Assembly: GCF_022808955.1 (NCBI RefSeq)
Contig: NZ_JAKZEY010000012.1
Span: 101,033-165,032 of the forward strand
DNA from: Anaerococcus sp. AGMB09787
GTDB lineage: Bacteria; Bacillota; Clostridia; Tissierellales; Peptoniphilaceae
Direction of reading: 5' to 3'
Length of the DNA: 64,000 nt
Under the pieces are notes generated by a model. The model was not told the DNA's origin, made no database searches, and saw only the letters and a program-made list of their open reading frames with translations. A program made the translations under genes and the position numbers. Below are positions 19,250 through 29,027 of the stretch, in pieces; the stretch's first letter is position 1; each line of letters opens with the position of its first letter.

Positions 19250-20332
19250 ATGAAAAACAAATTTATTCCGGTAGTATTGCTTGCGTCAGTACTTTTTGCT
19301 GCTTGTGGTAACCAAAATACTACAACAACAAATGAAACTAGCAGTAATCAAACAGAACAAAGTCAAAAGGCAAGTAGCAAGGAAGACCTTGATGATAATA
19401 CAGTTGCTATAGTAGCCGGAGAAAAAATCAGCAAGGATGATTACAAAGAGGAAATTAGTTTTTATGCCTCAATGCTTGCAAGCCAACAACAACTTAAGCA
19501 ATCAATAGTAAATATGATGGTCCAAGATAAACTTATCGAAAATGACATCAAGAAGAATAACATCGAGATAAATGATAAGGAAGTTGATGATTCTCTTATG
19601 ACTGCTATCCAAAACTCTGGTGGTCAAGAACAATTTGACAAAAACTTAGATGATTACAACATGGATATTGAGAAATTTAAGGAAACACTAAGAAAAGACT
19701 TGGTTTATACAAAACACAGAGAATGGTTCGAAGCAAATAATAAGCCAACAGACGAAGAAATTAACAAATATTTTGAAGAAAATAAAGATAGCTTAATCAA
19801 GGTAGATGCTAGTCACATCCTTGTAGGAGATGAGGAATTAGCTAAGGAAATTAAAGAAAAAATTGACAATGGTGAAAATTTTGAAGAATTAGCTAAAAAA
19901 TATTCTGAAGATACAGGATCTGCTGCAAATGGTGGTGCGCTAGGAGCATTTGGCAAGGGTCAAATGGTTAAAGAATTTGAAGAAGTTGCTTTTTCTTTGG
20001 GCGAAGGTGAGATAAGTGATATAGTTAAATCACAATACGGCTACCATATCATAAAAGTAAATGATATTAAAGATAGTGTAGATGATGTAAAAGAAGAAAT
20101 AATAAAGGCCCTAAACGACAAAAAATATTCAGATTACCTAAAAAAGCTAAATGAAGATTCTAACGTAGTAACAGAATTTTCAGTAGACAGTGACGAAGAA
20201 ACTCCAAGTACTGAATCTGAAAATACAGAAACTTCAAACGTAGAAAGCACAACTACTGAAAGTACTAGTACCGAAGAAAATGAGGGTTCTGTAGAAACAG
20301 AAGCTTCCACAGATGAAGAAAAGAATAAATAA
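19250..20332 (+). CDS. prsA: PrsA-like lipoprotein, peptidyl-prolyl isomerase (foldase)
   Basis: Surface-anchored foldase for exported proteins. A lipoprotein signal ([20 protein letters not shown]) puts the lipidated cysteine at residue 19. A SurA_N-like helical region (about 50-180) is followed by a parvulin PpiC domain (about 183-268: [37 protein letters not shown]). The C-terminal 50 residues are low-complexity Ser/Thr/Glu, probably a flexible extracellular tail. It follows mfd by one base, and its last 20 bases overlap a second, related lipoprotein gene. PrsA role by family; substrates unknown. Confidence 0.9.
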   Translation: MKNKFIPVVLLASVLFAACGNQNTTTTNETSSNQTEQSQKASSKEDLDDNTVAIVAGEKISKDDYKEEISFYASMLASQQQLKQSIVNMMVQDKLIENDIKKNNIEINDKEVDDSLMTAIQNSGGQEQFDKNLDDYNMDIEKFKETLRKDLVYTKHREWFEANNKPTDEEINKYFEENKDSLIKVDASHILVGDEELAKEIKEKIDNGENFEELAKKYSEDTGSAANGGALGAFGKGQMVKEFEEVAFSLGEGEISDIVKSQYGYHIIKVNDIKDSVDDVKEEIIKALNDKKYSDYLKKLNEDSNVVTEFSVDSDEETPSTESENTETSNVESTTTESTSTEENEGSVETEASTDEEKNK

Positions 20333-21233
20333 TTCAAGAAAAAACAATATAATATGGCTTGCAGGTCTTAGCCTGTTATTAGTCTTATCCTCTTGCTCCA
20401 GAGGCTCTACCACTGCCAATGCTATAGCTACTGTTGATAAAGAAATAATAACTAGTGAAGAATTTAGAAATGAATTAGAATTCTACCACAGCTATTATAC
20501 AAGTCTTTATGGAAGTGACTTTTGGAATGAGAAGTATAAGAAAAATAAGACCTATGAGCAGGTCCTCAAGGATGATTTAATTGATTCTATGATCAAGGAT
20601 AAGGTAATGCTAAATGACTTAAGAAACAATAAGGTAAAGGTTGATGAGAATTTAGCCATAGAATTGAAAGATAAACTTACTGATACCCTTAATGGAGAAG
20701 ATAGCCTTAGGGCAAACATTGATGCCCTAGGAGTTAATGAAGCATCATTTGAGGATATTTTATACAATGATTCGATAAGGGAGAGACACTACGATTATTT
20801 CTTGGAGTCTAATTCTATTAAAGATAAGGAAATCTTAGAATACTATGAGGAAGATGAAAATCTTCACAGGATGTATAAGTACGATGCCCTAATCTTTGAA
20901 GATGAGACCTTTGCTAAGCTTGCCAAGGAAGAGATTAAGTCTAGTGAAGACTTCAAAAAGATGTTAAATCAAAAGGTAAAAAATTTCGAAGTTTATAAGT
21001 CGGACTTTGTCTATGCCGATGATGAGCTTTTATCCTTATCAAAATTAAAGGAAAAAGAAGTAGTAAGTGATGTAATAGCTTATGAAGATAAGTATGTTAT
21101 TTTGATGATTAATTCGTACAATGACAATAAAACAGAACTTTTGATTAATGCTAAGGATATCTACTTAAGAAATGCCTACGAAAAATATTTAAATGACCTG
21201 GTAAAAAAATCTAAGATTAAGGTTTTTGTTTGA
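20313..21233 (+). CDS. PrsA/SurA_N-like lipoprotein lacking the PPIase domain
   Basis: 306 residues with a lipoprotein signal (basic start, hydrophobic stretch about 13-27, lipobox LSSC, Cys28). The region from about residue 40 ([20 protein letters not shown]) resembles the SurA_N chaperone segment of the upstream PrsA-like protein. No parvulin motif (ASHIL, GGxLG) is visible, so it is probably a chaperone-like or holdase paralogue rather than an isomerase. Its ATG overlaps the preceding gene by 20 bases with only a weak ribosome binding site, suggesting coupled translation. The exact function is not known. Confidence 0.75.
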   Translation: MKKRINNSRKNNIIWLAGLSLLLVLSSCSRGSTTANAIATVDKEIITSEEFRNELEFYHSYYTSLYGSDFWNEKYKKNKTYEQVLKDDLIDSMIKDKVMLNDLRNNKVKVDENLAIELKDKLTDTLNGEDSLRANIDALGVNEASFEDILYNDSIRERHYDYFLESNSIKDKEILEYYEEDENLHRMYKYDALIFEDETFAKLAKEEIKSSEDFKKMLNQKVKNFEVYKSDFVYADDELLSLSKLKEKEVVSDVIAYEDKYVILMINSYNDNKTELLINAKDIYLRNAYEKYLNDLVKKSKIKVFV

Positions 21234-21238
21234 AAGGC

Positions 21239-21267
21239 TTGAAATAAGTAAATTTCTTATGTATAAT
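21239..21267 (+). promoter_or_regulatory. Strong sigma-A promoter for HU
   Basis: TTGAAA (21239-21244), a 17-base spacer, then TATAAT (21262-21267). The match is nearly perfect and lies about 45 bases before the HU start, consistent with high expression. Confidence 0.85.
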
Positions 21268-21312
21268 CTATTTTAGAGTTAAACAGAATTATAGTGATTT
21301 ATAGGAGGAAAC

Positions 21313-21591
21313 ATGAATAAATCAGATTTATTAGTAAATATTTCAGAAAAAAGTGGTCTTAAAAAGAGTGATGCAGAAAGAGCTTTAAATGCATTCATAG
21401 AAACAGTTACAGAGAGCCTAATCGAAGGAGATAAGGTACAATTAGTTGGTTTTGGAACATTTGAAGTTAGAGATAGAAAAGCAAGAGAAGGAAGAAACCC
21501 TAGAAAACCTGAAGAAGTAATTCAAATTCCAGCATCTAAAGCACCAGTATTTAAAGCAGGAAAAACTCTTAAAGAAGCTGTTAATAAATAA
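21313..21591 (+). CDS. hup: DNA-binding protein HU
   Basis: 92-residue nucleoid protein of the HU/IHF family, which bends and packages DNA as a dimer. Seen: MNKSDLLVNISEKSGLKKSDAE (N-terminal helices), VQLVGFGTFEVRDRKAREGRNP (beta arm base with the conserved GFGTF) and PASKAPVFKAGKTLKEAVN at the end. GGAGGAAAC precedes the ATG. It has its own consensus promoter and a strong terminator, so it is monocistronic. Confidence 0.97.
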   Translation: MNKSDLLVNISEKSGLKKSDAERALNAFIETVTESLIEGDKVQLVGFGTFEVRDRKAREGRNPRKPEEVIQIPASKAPVFKAGKTLKEAVNK

Positions 21592-21607
21592 TATTGGGAT
21601 ATGAAAA

Positions 21608-21641
21608 AACCGGTCTTGAAATAAAGTACCGGTTATTTTTT
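21608..21641. terminator. Bidirectional terminator between HU and rqcH
   Basis: AACCGGT...ACCGGTT, a 7-bp perfect stem over a 13-base loop, with A6 before and ATTTTTTT after. It overlaps the last codons of the convergent rqcH gene. Confidence 0.88.
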
Positions 21642-23378
21642 TACCTCAAATTTATCTGATAAATCAACACTAGTATCAACCCTTATAGTTTTAAAATCAT
21701 TGTAATAGACCATGCCAGGTTTAGCTCCCTTGGCCTTATTTACATTTTTCTTTTCTGTATAATCTACATCAACCTTGATACCCTTAGGGATGGATGAGTT
21801 AATGGCAGCAAGATAGGCTCCTATATAGATATCCTCATCATTAATATTGTCATTTCTTAGGATAACATGGCTTCCAGCTAGGTCTTTTATATGGAACCAG
21901 ATATCATCTTTATTGGCAAATTTTAAGGTTAGTTCATCATTTTGCTTGGAATTTTTACCGACAAAGATATCAGACTCATTTGCTGTTACATAGTGGTATG
22001 GCTTAGACTTTTTGTGGTGGATTTTCTTACTCTTAGAATTTTTCTTTATAATCCTTGCATCTTCTAATTCCTCCCTTATATCCAATAAGTCATCTATACT
22101 TTCTGACCTATTTATGAAATCTTGTACTTGGAGGAGGTACTTGTGAAGCTCGTCTTGCTTAGGCATATCCTTTATGGCATAATCGTAGGAGGCCTTTAGT
22201 TTCTTAGCCTTATCGTAGGCAGCCTTAACATTATCCCAAGGATTTTTGGAAGGGTCTATAGGAACTTCTACTTCCTTGTTATTATCATAAAAGTCTAATA
22301 GGCTGACTTTGCTATCGCCCTTATTTATTTTGTAAACATTGGCAGCTAAGAGGTCTCCCTTTCTTTTGTAGGAGTCAATTTTTCCTTTTTTGTCTAAGTT
22401 ATCAGAGAGAATTTTTTTCTTCCTCAAAACTGATTTTATATTGGAGTTGATCTTTTTGTTCAAATCACTTTTCATCTGATTTAGTCTATCATGAGTCTTG
22501 TTGGTATTGAAATATTCCTCAATAGCTTCACTCATAGTTGGATAAGTCATCTCTTCAAGGGCTAAGTTGCTCAGCCTTATGGTATGAAAGTCCTTAGCTT
22601 TTTTTGTATTTGAATAGGAAAAAGAACCTAAGTCATTGGTTTTGATCTTTACTCTTAGGCTTAATAACTCATCGTTTAACCTTTCCTTCTCATCTTCGCT
22701 AACAAGTCCCCAATTAATCCTATCGTCAATTCCTGCTCTTGCTATTAGCTCCTTACCAATAGATGGAGAAAAGCCCGTATAATTTTGTTGAAAAATTTTG
22801 TATGGGACTTGGTTGTCTGGAAGTTTTTGATCGATAGTGAATATGTCCCTAGTAAAGGATTCTTCGCTTATATCTACCTTATCATCTCCTATAAATTCAT
22901 AGGGGAGGGATGGGAAGATCTCTCTAACAGAAGACATTTCTTCATTGACTCTTTTTATAGCATCAATAATCTTCATATCTTCATCTACCAAGATTATATT
23001 AGAATATTTGCCCATAATTTCTACTATGAGTTTTTTATTTTTATCAAAGCCAAGCTCATCTATGGATGATATAGAGAAAATTATGACTCTATCGAGTCCC
23101 TTTTGGCTTATATCTACAATTTTACCTTGGTTAATATGCTTTCTTAATACCATACAAAAATTTGGTGGTTTGTCTGGATTTTCATATTTTAATTTTGTTA
23201 AATTAACCCTAGCCTCGTTATTATTGGCACTTAGTAATAGTTTATAAGTCTTACCACGAGAATAAATATTAAAAACTATGTCGTTTTTTGATGGTTGATT
23301 TATCTTTTGAATTTTGCCTCCCAAAAGTAAGTCTTTGAGTTCATTAACAACTTTTCGAGTTACTATTCCATCATACAT
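21633..23378 (-). CDS. rqcH: Rqc2 homologue RqcH (NFACT protein, ribosome quality control)
   Basis: 581-residue NFACT-family protein, formerly called fibronectin-binding protein FbpA. It binds 50S subunits carrying stalled peptidyl-tRNA and directs alanine tailing. The N-terminal NFACT-N domain has MYDGIVTRKVVNELK and KGLDRVIIF, where Asp96-Arg97 match the catalytic DR pair of the family. A helix-hairpin-helix and coiled-coil middle follow. The C-terminal NFACT-R domain has HYVTANESDIFVGKN, DIWFHIKDLAGSHVIL and NKAKGAKPGMVYY. GAGGTGATTAG precedes the ATG. Divergent from gmk with overlapping promoters. Confidence 0.93.
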   Translation of the reverse strand: MYDGIVTRKVVNELKDLLLGGKIQKINQPSKNDIVFNIYSRGKTYKLLLSANNNEARVNLTKLKYENPDKPPNFCMVLRKHINQGKIVDISQKGLDRVIIFSISSIDELGFDKNKKLIVEIMGKYSNIILVDEDMKIIDAIKRVNEEMSSVREIFPSLPYEFIGDDKVDISEESFTRDIFTIDQKLPDNQVPYKIFQQNYTGFSPSIGKELIARAGIDDRINWGLVSEDEKERLNDELLSLRVKIKTNDLGSFSYSNTKKAKDFHTIRLSNLALEEMTYPTMSEAIEEYFNTNKTHDRLNQMKSDLNKKINSNIKSVLRKKKILSDNLDKKGKIDSYKRKGDLLAANVYKINKGDSKVSLLDFYDNNKEVEVPIDPSKNPWDNVKAAYDKAKKLKASYDYAIKDMPKQDELHKYLLQVQDFINRSESIDDLLDIREELEDARIIKKNSKSKKIHHKKSKPYHYVTANESDIFVGKNSKQNDELTLKFANKDDIWFHIKDLAGSHVILRNDNINDEDIYIGAYLAAINSSIPKGIKVDVDYTEKKNVNKAKGAKPGMVYYNDFKTIRVDTSVDLSDKFEVKK

Positions 23379-23396
23379 CTAATCACCTCACTTGAA

Positions 23397-23424
23397 ATTA
23401 TACATTTAATTTCTTATACTTGAA
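23397..23424 (-). promoter_or_regulatory. Putative promoter for rqcH
   Basis: Minus strand TTCAAG, a 16-base spacer, then TATAAT (plus-strand CTTGAA 23419-23424 and ATTATA 23397-23402). Its -35 box is the complement of the gmk -35 box, so the two promoters share DNA. Confidence 0.5.
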
Positions 23425-23448
23425 GTAAAACTTTTCTAAAAGTAGAAT
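23420..23448 (+). promoter_or_regulatory. Putative promoter for gmk operon
   Basis: TTGAAG (23420-23425), a 17-base spacer, then TAGAAT (23443-23448), about 20 bases before the gmk start region. Confidence 0.55.
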
Positions 23449-23468
23449 ATGAATAATAAGGGGGCTAG

Positions 23469-24077
23469 ATGAAAAAGGGATTTTTATTAGTTATTTCTGG
23501 GCCATCAGGCGTCGGAAAAGGAACTGTATTACACGATCTTATGAATACTCAATCAAATCTTGTTTATTCTGTTTCAGCTACAACTAGGAAGAAGAGAGAC
23601 GGCGAAATAGAAGGAGTTTCTTATTTTTATAAGAGTAGGGAAGAATTTGAACAGATGATTAAAGAGGGCAAGTTTTTGGAATATGCCTACGTTCACAACA
23701 ACTATTATGGAACTCCTAAGGAATTTGTTGAAGATAAGATCAATGAAGGCAAAATTGTCATACTTGAGATTGATGTTCAAGGAGCTGTTAATGTCAAAAA
23801 GAACACTGATAATGGGGTATTTATTTTCTTGGCTCCTCCATCATTAAAGGAATTAGAAAATAGGATAGTAGGCCGTGGTACAGAGACTGATGAAGACATT
23901 AAACTAAGGATGCATAACGCTAGAAAAGAGCTTATGTACATAAATGACTATGACTACTTAGTGGTTAACGACCATTTGAACTCTGCCATCACTTCAGTTA
24001 ACGAAATAATTAACGCTGAAAAACATAGGGTATATAGAGAAGACGATATAGATTTTAAGGAGGATAATAATGAATAA
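23469..24077 (+). CDS. gmk: Guanylate kinase
   Basis: Phosphorylates GMP to GDP. 202 residues. The P-loop lies at the N-terminus (ISGPSGVGKGT), followed by SATTRKKRDGEIEGVSYFY (GMP-binding), KFLEYAYVHNNYYGTP, VILEIDVQGA, and IFLAPPSLKELENRIVGRGTE (lid). First gene of gmk-rpoZ-coaBC-priA-ftsY, a standard Firmicutes order; its end overlaps rpoZ by eight bases. Confidence 0.97.
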   Translation: MKKGFLLVISGPSGVGKGTVLHDLMNTQSNLVYSVSATTRKKRDGEIEGVSYFYKSREEFEQMIKEGKFLEYAYVHNNYYGTPKEFVEDKINEGKIVILEIDVQGAVNVKKNTDNGVFIFLAPPSLKELENRIVGRGTETDEDIKLRMHNARKELMYINDYDYLVVNDHLNSAITSVNEIINAEKHRVYREDDIDFKEDNNE

Positions 24078-24258
24078 TCCATCATTTAAAGAATTAGGTG
24101 AAATAAGTCCAAGCAGGTACGAAATAGCAATGATGGCTGCCAAGAGGGCTAGAAGAATTGTAAATGGATCAGCTCCACTTACAGAAGACATTGAAGCAAA
24201 GCCAGTAACTCAAGCTTTACATGAAATCATGGAAAGAAAAGTCAGCAAGGATGAGTGA
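24070..24258 (+). CDS. rpoZ: RNA polymerase omega subunit
   Basis: 62-residue omega subunit, which helps assemble the beta' subunit. The motif SPSRYEIAMMAAKRARRI and the KPVTQALHEI segment are typical of omega. AAGGAGGATAAT precedes the ATG. It overlaps gmk by eight bases and coaBC by eight bases. Short, but identity is firm from motif plus position. Confidence 0.95.
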   Translation: MNNPSFKELGEISPSRYEIAMMAAKRARRIVNGSAPLTEDIEAKPVTQALHEIMERKVSKDE

Positions 24259-25453
24259 AGAATTAAATGTTTTAGCAGGTAAAAATATCCTAATTGGTGT
24301 AACAGGTGGGATAGCTTGCTACAAGATATTAGAACTTTGCTCAAGGCTAAAAAAGAAAAATGCTAATTTGAAGATTATTGAAACAGCTGCCGCAAAGGAA
24401 TTTATAAAGCCTGCTGCCTTTGAAACAATGGGAAAGTGCAAGGTTTACTCAGACTTATTTGAAGGAACCAATGACCAAGTCCACCATATAGAACTTGCAA
24501 GATGGGCAGATATATTTCTAATAGCACCAGCAAGTGCCAATACTATAGCAAAGATGGCTAACGGTATAGCTGATAACTTCCTAACATCAACTTATCTAGC
24601 CTATGATAAGGACCTTATTCTTGCACCAGCTATGAATACTGTAATGCTCCACAACAAGGCAACAATTAAGAACCTTCAAACCCTAGCAGACTATGGAGCT
24701 ATGATTATCCAACCAGAAACAGGAATGCTTGCCTGCAATACCATAGGTGATGGAAGGATGGAAGAGCCAGAAAATATTGTAATGTACTTAGAAGAGTTTT
24801 TTGCTAGTAAAGATAGTAACCTAGACCTTGCTGGCAAGAAAATTATAGTAAGTGCTGGTCCAACCATCGAACCAATAGACTATGTCAGATACATAACTAA
24901 CAGGTCATCAGGAAAGATGGGATACAATATAGCAAATGAGGCAAGGAGAAGAGGGGCAGAAGTAATCTTAGTGTCAGGTCCAGTTAATCCGATGGATACA
25001 CCAGGTATCACAAAAATTGAAGTAAAAACTAATGAGGATATGCAAAATGCCATTGATGAGCATTTTGCTTCTAGTGATGTTCTAATAATGGCCGCAGCTC
25101 CAGTAGACTATAAGGTAGCTAATCCTTCAGATAAAAAAATCAAGAAGAATGGTTCTAACCTTGATTTAAACTTGGTAGAAAATGTAGATATAGTAAAATA
25201 TTTTGCAGATAAAAAGGATGAGCAAACTATTGTCGGATTTGCTGCAGAAACAGATGATCTCATTGATAATGCCAAGGCTAAACTTGAATCTAAGGGGCTA
25301 GACTATATAATTGCCAACAACCTCAAGGATGAGGGGGCAGGCTTTGATGTAGATACCAATCTTGTTAGCATTATCTCCAAAGACCAAGTAAAAAATCTTG
25401 ATCTAATGAAAAAAACAGAACTTGCTAATGTTATTTTAGATTTAATTAGGTGA
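24251..25453 (+). CDS. coaBC: Bifunctional phosphopantothenoylcysteine decarboxylase / synthase
   Basis: Two consecutive steps of coenzyme A synthesis; the product CoA is also the substrate of the AcpS domain encoded at 7303. The ATG at 24251 is used (MSEELNVLAGKN); a longer frame from 24221 runs deep into rpoZ. The FMN-dependent CoaC half has IGVTGGIACYKI, VHHIELARWAD (His78/79), LAPAMNTVM and MLACNTIGDGRM with its cysteine. The CoaB half starts near residue 190: VSAGPTIEPIDYVRYI, TNRSSGKMGY and a KKIKK segment. 400 residues. Confidence 0.95.
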   Translation: MSEELNVLAGKNILIGVTGGIACYKILELCSRLKKKNANLKIIETAAAKEFIKPAAFETMGKCKVYSDLFEGTNDQVHHIELARWADIFLIAPASANTIAKMANGIADNFLTSTYLAYDKDLILAPAMNTVMLHNKATIKNLQTLADYGAMIIQPETGMLACNTIGDGRMEEPENIVMYLEEFFASKDSNLDLAGKKIIVSAGPTIEPIDYVRYITNRSSGKMGYNIANEARRRGAEVILVSGPVNPMDTPGITKIEVKTNEDMQNAIDEHFASSDVLIMAAAPVDYKVANPSDKKIKKNGSNLDLNLVENVDIVKYFADKKDEQTIVGFAAETDDLIDNAKAKLESKGLDYIIANNLKDEGAGFDVDTNLVSIISKDQVKNLDLMKKTELANVILDLIR

Positions 25454-25457
25454 TTTT

Positions 25458-27827
25458 TTGTACGCAAAAGTAATAATTGACACTAATAGTAGATTTTTGG
25501 ATAGGGCCTTTACCTACGAAATCCCCCAAAGACTCGAAGGTAGACTCTCTCTTGCTATGCGTGTTTTAGTACCCTTCGGTAAGTCGGACAAGCCTCATGT
25601 AGGCTTTGTATATGATTTAGTTGACGAGATTGATGGGGATTATAAAACTAAAGAGATTATAGGTCTAATAGATGAAGAGAAGCTAATATCAAAGGAATTA
25701 CTTGATTTAGCTTTTTTTATGTCTAAGAGGTACCTTTCTCCCATCCAGGCAGCCATAAGACAAGTCCTACCACCAGGAAAGATTAAGGATATAAAGGTTT
25801 ATTTCCAAAATATATCTAAGGAATCAAGTGAGCTTCTAGATTTTCTAAACAAAAAAAGAAGTCTAGAAGAAATAAAGGAAGCCTTCCCATCTTATAAAGA
25901 CGAATTAGCTAAACTTTTAGAAGAAGGTCTAGTCAAAAAATCCTATGATGTAAAAAAGACTGACCATATTACCTACCAGGAATTTGTAAAGTTAGTGGAT
26001 AAGGATAGGGGGAAAATTAAAAGTAATGCCAAAAACCAGCTAGCTATTTTTGATTACTTAAAGGATAAGGACTGGGTCCCAGTTAAAGAGGTTATGACCT
26101 CTACTAAGGCTCCAAAGTCTACTATTAAGGCTCTTGTAGATAAAAATCTTCTCGCTATTAGAAAAAAAGAAGTAAACAAAGAAATAGAAAAAATAAAATA
26201 TAATTACGGGAAATTTGTCCTTAACGAAGACCAGGACAAAGCCCTTGGTCAAATAAAGAAAGATAGGGCAGGGCATTTCTTACTTTATGGAGTAACGGGC
26301 TCTGGCAAGACAGAAATATTTTTACAAATGGTAGAAGAAGTAATAAGTGAGGGCAAGGAGGCTATTATCCTAGTACCAGAAATCTCCCTAACTCCCCAAA
26401 CTATAGAGAGATTTAAGGGGAGGTTTAAGGAAAAAATAGCTGTAATCCACTCAAGGTTAACTCCTAAGGAACGCTTTGACCAATGGAGGATGATAAAAAA
26501 TGGTGAAGTAAAAATAGCAATTGGGGCAAGGTCAGCCATCTTTGCACCCTTTAATAATCTAGGTCTTATAGTGATAGATGAAGAACACGACCAGTCCTAT
26601 ATCTCAGGTCAAGATCCCAAGTACCATACTGATGAAATAGCAGCCTTTAGGGCAAACTACCATTCATGTAACCTTATCCTAGCATCAGCCACCCCTTCCT
26701 TAAATAGTCTGGATAAGATGCTTAACAAGAAATATAAGCTCATCAAACTTAATTCTAGAATTAACAAGACCACGCCTGATATAGATATAGTTGATATGCG
26801 TGAAGAGCTTAAGAAATCAAACTATTCGATGCTATCACTTAAACTCCAGGAAGAGCTAAGAAAAAATCTTAGAAATGGTCAACAATCTATCCTCTTTTTA
26901 AATAAGGTGGGCCATGATTCCTTTACCTTTTGTAGGTCCTGTGGGTATGTCGTTAAGTGTGATGCCTGTGATGTAGCTATGACCTACCACAAAAATGTTG
27001 ATAGGCTAGTCTGCCATTACTGTGGTAGAACTAAGAAGCAACCCAAGATCTGTCCAGTCTGCCATAGTACGAAGATTAAGGAATTTGGGGCAGGAACTGA
27101 AAAATTAGAAGAAGAAGTAAGGGCCTTATTCCCAGAAGCTAGGGTCATGAGGATGGATTCAATGACAGCTAACAGTAAAAAGTCCTATTACAAGATGTAT
27201 GAGATGATGAAAAATGGGCAGATTGATATCCTTCTTGGGACCCAAATGATAGCTAAGGGCTTGGATTTCAAAAATGTAAGTCTTGTTGGCATAGTAGCAG
27301 CTGATTTATCCTTAAATGTTGGTGACTTTAAGGCCAATGAAACTACCTTTGAATTATTGACTCAAGTTAGTGGAAGGGCTGGTAGGGGAGATATCAAAGG
27401 CAGGGTTATAATCCAAACCTACAAGGCAGAAAATTTCGTAATCCAAGCAGCCAAGAATAATGACTACAAGGCTTTTAGCGAAAGAGAACTACAAATTAGA
27501 AAGGCCTTCTCATATCCTCCTTACACTAATATTATAAGTATAAAAATTATAAATGAGGATAGGCACAAGACATCAGCTATAGCGAAAGAACTCTTTGATG
27601 ATATAAATAAACTCACCTTGGATATGGATGAGGTTAGTATTAGTGGGCCAAATCCTTGCAAGATTTCAAGAATTAACAATAAATATAGGTATAATATTTT
27701 AATAAAGGCTGAGGATAAGGACTTGAAATTTATAAGTAAGCTTGTAGAAGATTTGAGGATGGACTATATCAATAAATACAAGGACACAAGTATAATACCT
27801 GCTCTAAATCCAGTAAATATAAACTAA
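25458..27827 (+). CDS. priA: Primosomal protein N' (replication restart helicase PriA)
   Basis: SF2 helicase that reloads the replisome at stalled forks. 789 residues. The start is a TTG at 25458 with AGGTGA five bases upstream; no ATG lies near the N-terminus, which begins YAKVIIDTN. Helicase motifs: GVTGSGKTE (near residue 278), VPEISLTPQ, IDEEHDQSYISG, LASATPSLNSL, GTQMIAKGLDF and QVSGRAGRG. Between motifs sits the zinc module with eight cysteines (about residues 493-536, CRSCGYVVKCDACD and CHYCGR/CPVCHS). All elements are intact. Confidence 0.97.
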   Translation: MYAKVIIDTNSRFLDRAFTYEIPQRLEGRLSLAMRVLVPFGKSDKPHVGFVYDLVDEIDGDYKTKEIIGLIDEEKLISKELLDLAFFMSKRYLSPIQAAIRQVLPPGKIKDIKVYFQNISKESSELLDFLNKKRSLEEIKEAFPSYKDELAKLLEEGLVKKSYDVKKTDHITYQEFVKLVDKDRGKIKSNAKNQLAIFDYLKDKDWVPVKEVMTSTKAPKSTIKALVDKNLLAIRKKEVNKEIEKIKYNYGKFVLNEDQDKALGQIKKDRAGHFLLYGVTGSGKTEIFLQMVEEVISEGKEAIILVPEISLTPQTIERFKGRFKEKIAVIHSRLTPKERFDQWRMIKNGEVKIAIGARSAIFAPFNNLGLIVIDEEHDQSYISGQDPKYHTDEIAAFRANYHSCNLILASATPSLNSLDKMLNKKYKLIKLNSRINKTTPDIDIVDMREELKKSNYSMLSLKLQEELRKNLRNGQQSILFLNKVGHDSFTFCRSCGYVVKCDACDVAMTYHKNVDRLVCHYCGRTKKQPKICPVCHSTKIKEFGAGTEKLEEEVRALFPEARVMRMDSMTANSKKSYYKMYEMMKNGQIDILLGTQMIAKGLDFKNVSLVGIVAADLSLNVGDFKANETTFELLTQVSGRAGRGDIKGRVIIQTYKAENFVIQAAKNNDYKAFSERELQIRKAFSYPPYTNIISIKIINEDRHKTSAIAKELFDDINKLTLDMDEVSISGPNPCKISRINNKYRYNILIKAEDKDLKFISKLVEDLRMDYINKYKDTSIIPALNPVNIN

Positions 27828-27836
27828 GGAGGAAAT

Positions 27837-28976
27837 ATGTTTGATTTTTTCAAAAAAAAGAAAAAGAACCCAGATATTGAGGAATTTACTGTTGAAGAAA
27901 AAGAAGAAAAAGCAGCTGATGAAATTAGTCAGATGCAAAGTGAAGAAGAGGCTAACGATACAAGCTTAGATGAGATAGTCGAAGAAAGCGAAGAAAGAAG
28001 TGACTTGGTAGAAGAAAATCCTATAGAACTTGAAGTTCAAAGTGATGATGAAGAAGAAAAAACTGGTTTCTTTTCAAAAATAAAAATGGGCCTCGCTAAA
28101 ACTCGTAAGCAATTTACTTCAAACCTCAAAAACTTGTTTACTTCAAATGTAAAAATCGATGATGACCTCTATGAAGAATTAGAAGAAATTCTAATATCAG
28201 CAGATATAGGTATGACTTCAACTATAGAAATTGTAGAAGAATTAAAAGATGAAATAAAGGCAAGGTCTATCAAAGATCCTAATGAAATATATCCTGTTCT
28301 TAAAGAAATTATGGCTAATAAGCTTAAAGAAAATAACTTAGAAAATAAGCTAAAATTAGAAAAGGGAAAGCTCTCTGTTATTTTGGTAATAGGAGTTAAT
28401 GGAGTAGGAAAGACTACAACCATAGGAAAGCTTGCCTACAAGCTAAAAAATGAAGGCAAAAATGTCATGCTTGCAGCAGCTGATACCTTTAGGGCAGCAG
28501 CAATTGATCAATTAGGAGAATGGGCAAGTAGGGGAGATATTGAGATGATATCCCACAAGGAAGGTGCTGATCCATCAGCTGTAATATTTGATGCTATCAA
28601 ATCTGCGAGGGCAAAAAATGTAGATGTCTTAATCTGTGATACTGCAGGCAGGCTCCATAATAAGAAAAACCTTATGAAAGAGCTAGAAAAAATAAACAAG
28701 ACTATAGATACCCATGCCAAGGATGCGCTAAGAGATAACCTATTAATCTTAGATGCTACAACTGGTCAAAATGCTCTAAGTCAACTTAGGGAATTTAAAA
28801 ATGTAACAGATATTACAGGACTCATCCTTACAAAACTTGATGGAACAGCCAAGGGTGGAGTTATTTATCCACTTCAACTTGAATTAAATGTCCCAGTAAA
28901 ATATATTGGAGTAGGAGAAAGTATTGATGATATAGAAGAATTTGATCCAGATTCTTTCGTAGAAGCCATATTTTAA
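27837..28976 (+). CDS. ftsY: Signal recognition particle receptor FtsY
   Basis: SRP receptor GTPase that docks ribosomes to SecYEG. 379 residues. It has a long acidic N-terminal A domain (about residues 10-85, rich in Glu/Asp), then the four-helix N domain and G domain: GVNGVGKTTTIGKLA (about 187), AADTFRAAAIDQLGEWA, VLICDTAGRLHNKKNLM, LTKLDGTAKGG and YIGVGESIDDIEEF. AAGGAGGAAAT precedes the ATG. It is the last gene of the gmk run; the rpsB promoter begins two bases after its stop. Confidence 0.96.
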   Translation: MFDFFKKKKKNPDIEEFTVEEKEEKAADEISQMQSEEEANDTSLDEIVEESEERSDLVEENPIELEVQSDDEEEKTGFFSKIKMGLAKTRKQFTSNLKNLFTSNVKIDDDLYEELEEILISADIGMTSTIEIVEELKDEIKARSIKDPNEIYPVLKEIMANKLKENNLENKLKLEKGKLSVILVIGVNGVGKTTTIGKLAYKLKNEGKNVMLAAADTFRAAAIDQLGEWASRGDIEMISHKEGADPSAVIFDAIKSARAKNVDVLICDTAGRLHNKKNLMKELEKINKTIDTHAKDALRDNLLILDATTGQNALSQLREFKNVTDITGLILTKLDGTAKGGVIYPLQLELNVPVKYIGVGESIDDIEEFDPDSFVEAIF

Positions 28977-28977
28977 T

Positions 28978-29005
28978 TTGAAATCTAATTAGAAAATGGT
29001 AAAAT
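28978..29005 (+). promoter_or_regulatory. Strong promoter for rpsB-tsf
   Basis: TTGAAA (28978-28983), a 16-base spacer, then TAAAAT (29000-29005) with the extended element TGG directly before it. Transcription would start near 29012, giving a leader of about 100 bases. Confidence 0.75.
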
Positions 29006-29027
29006 CTATACGTACTACGAATAAACA

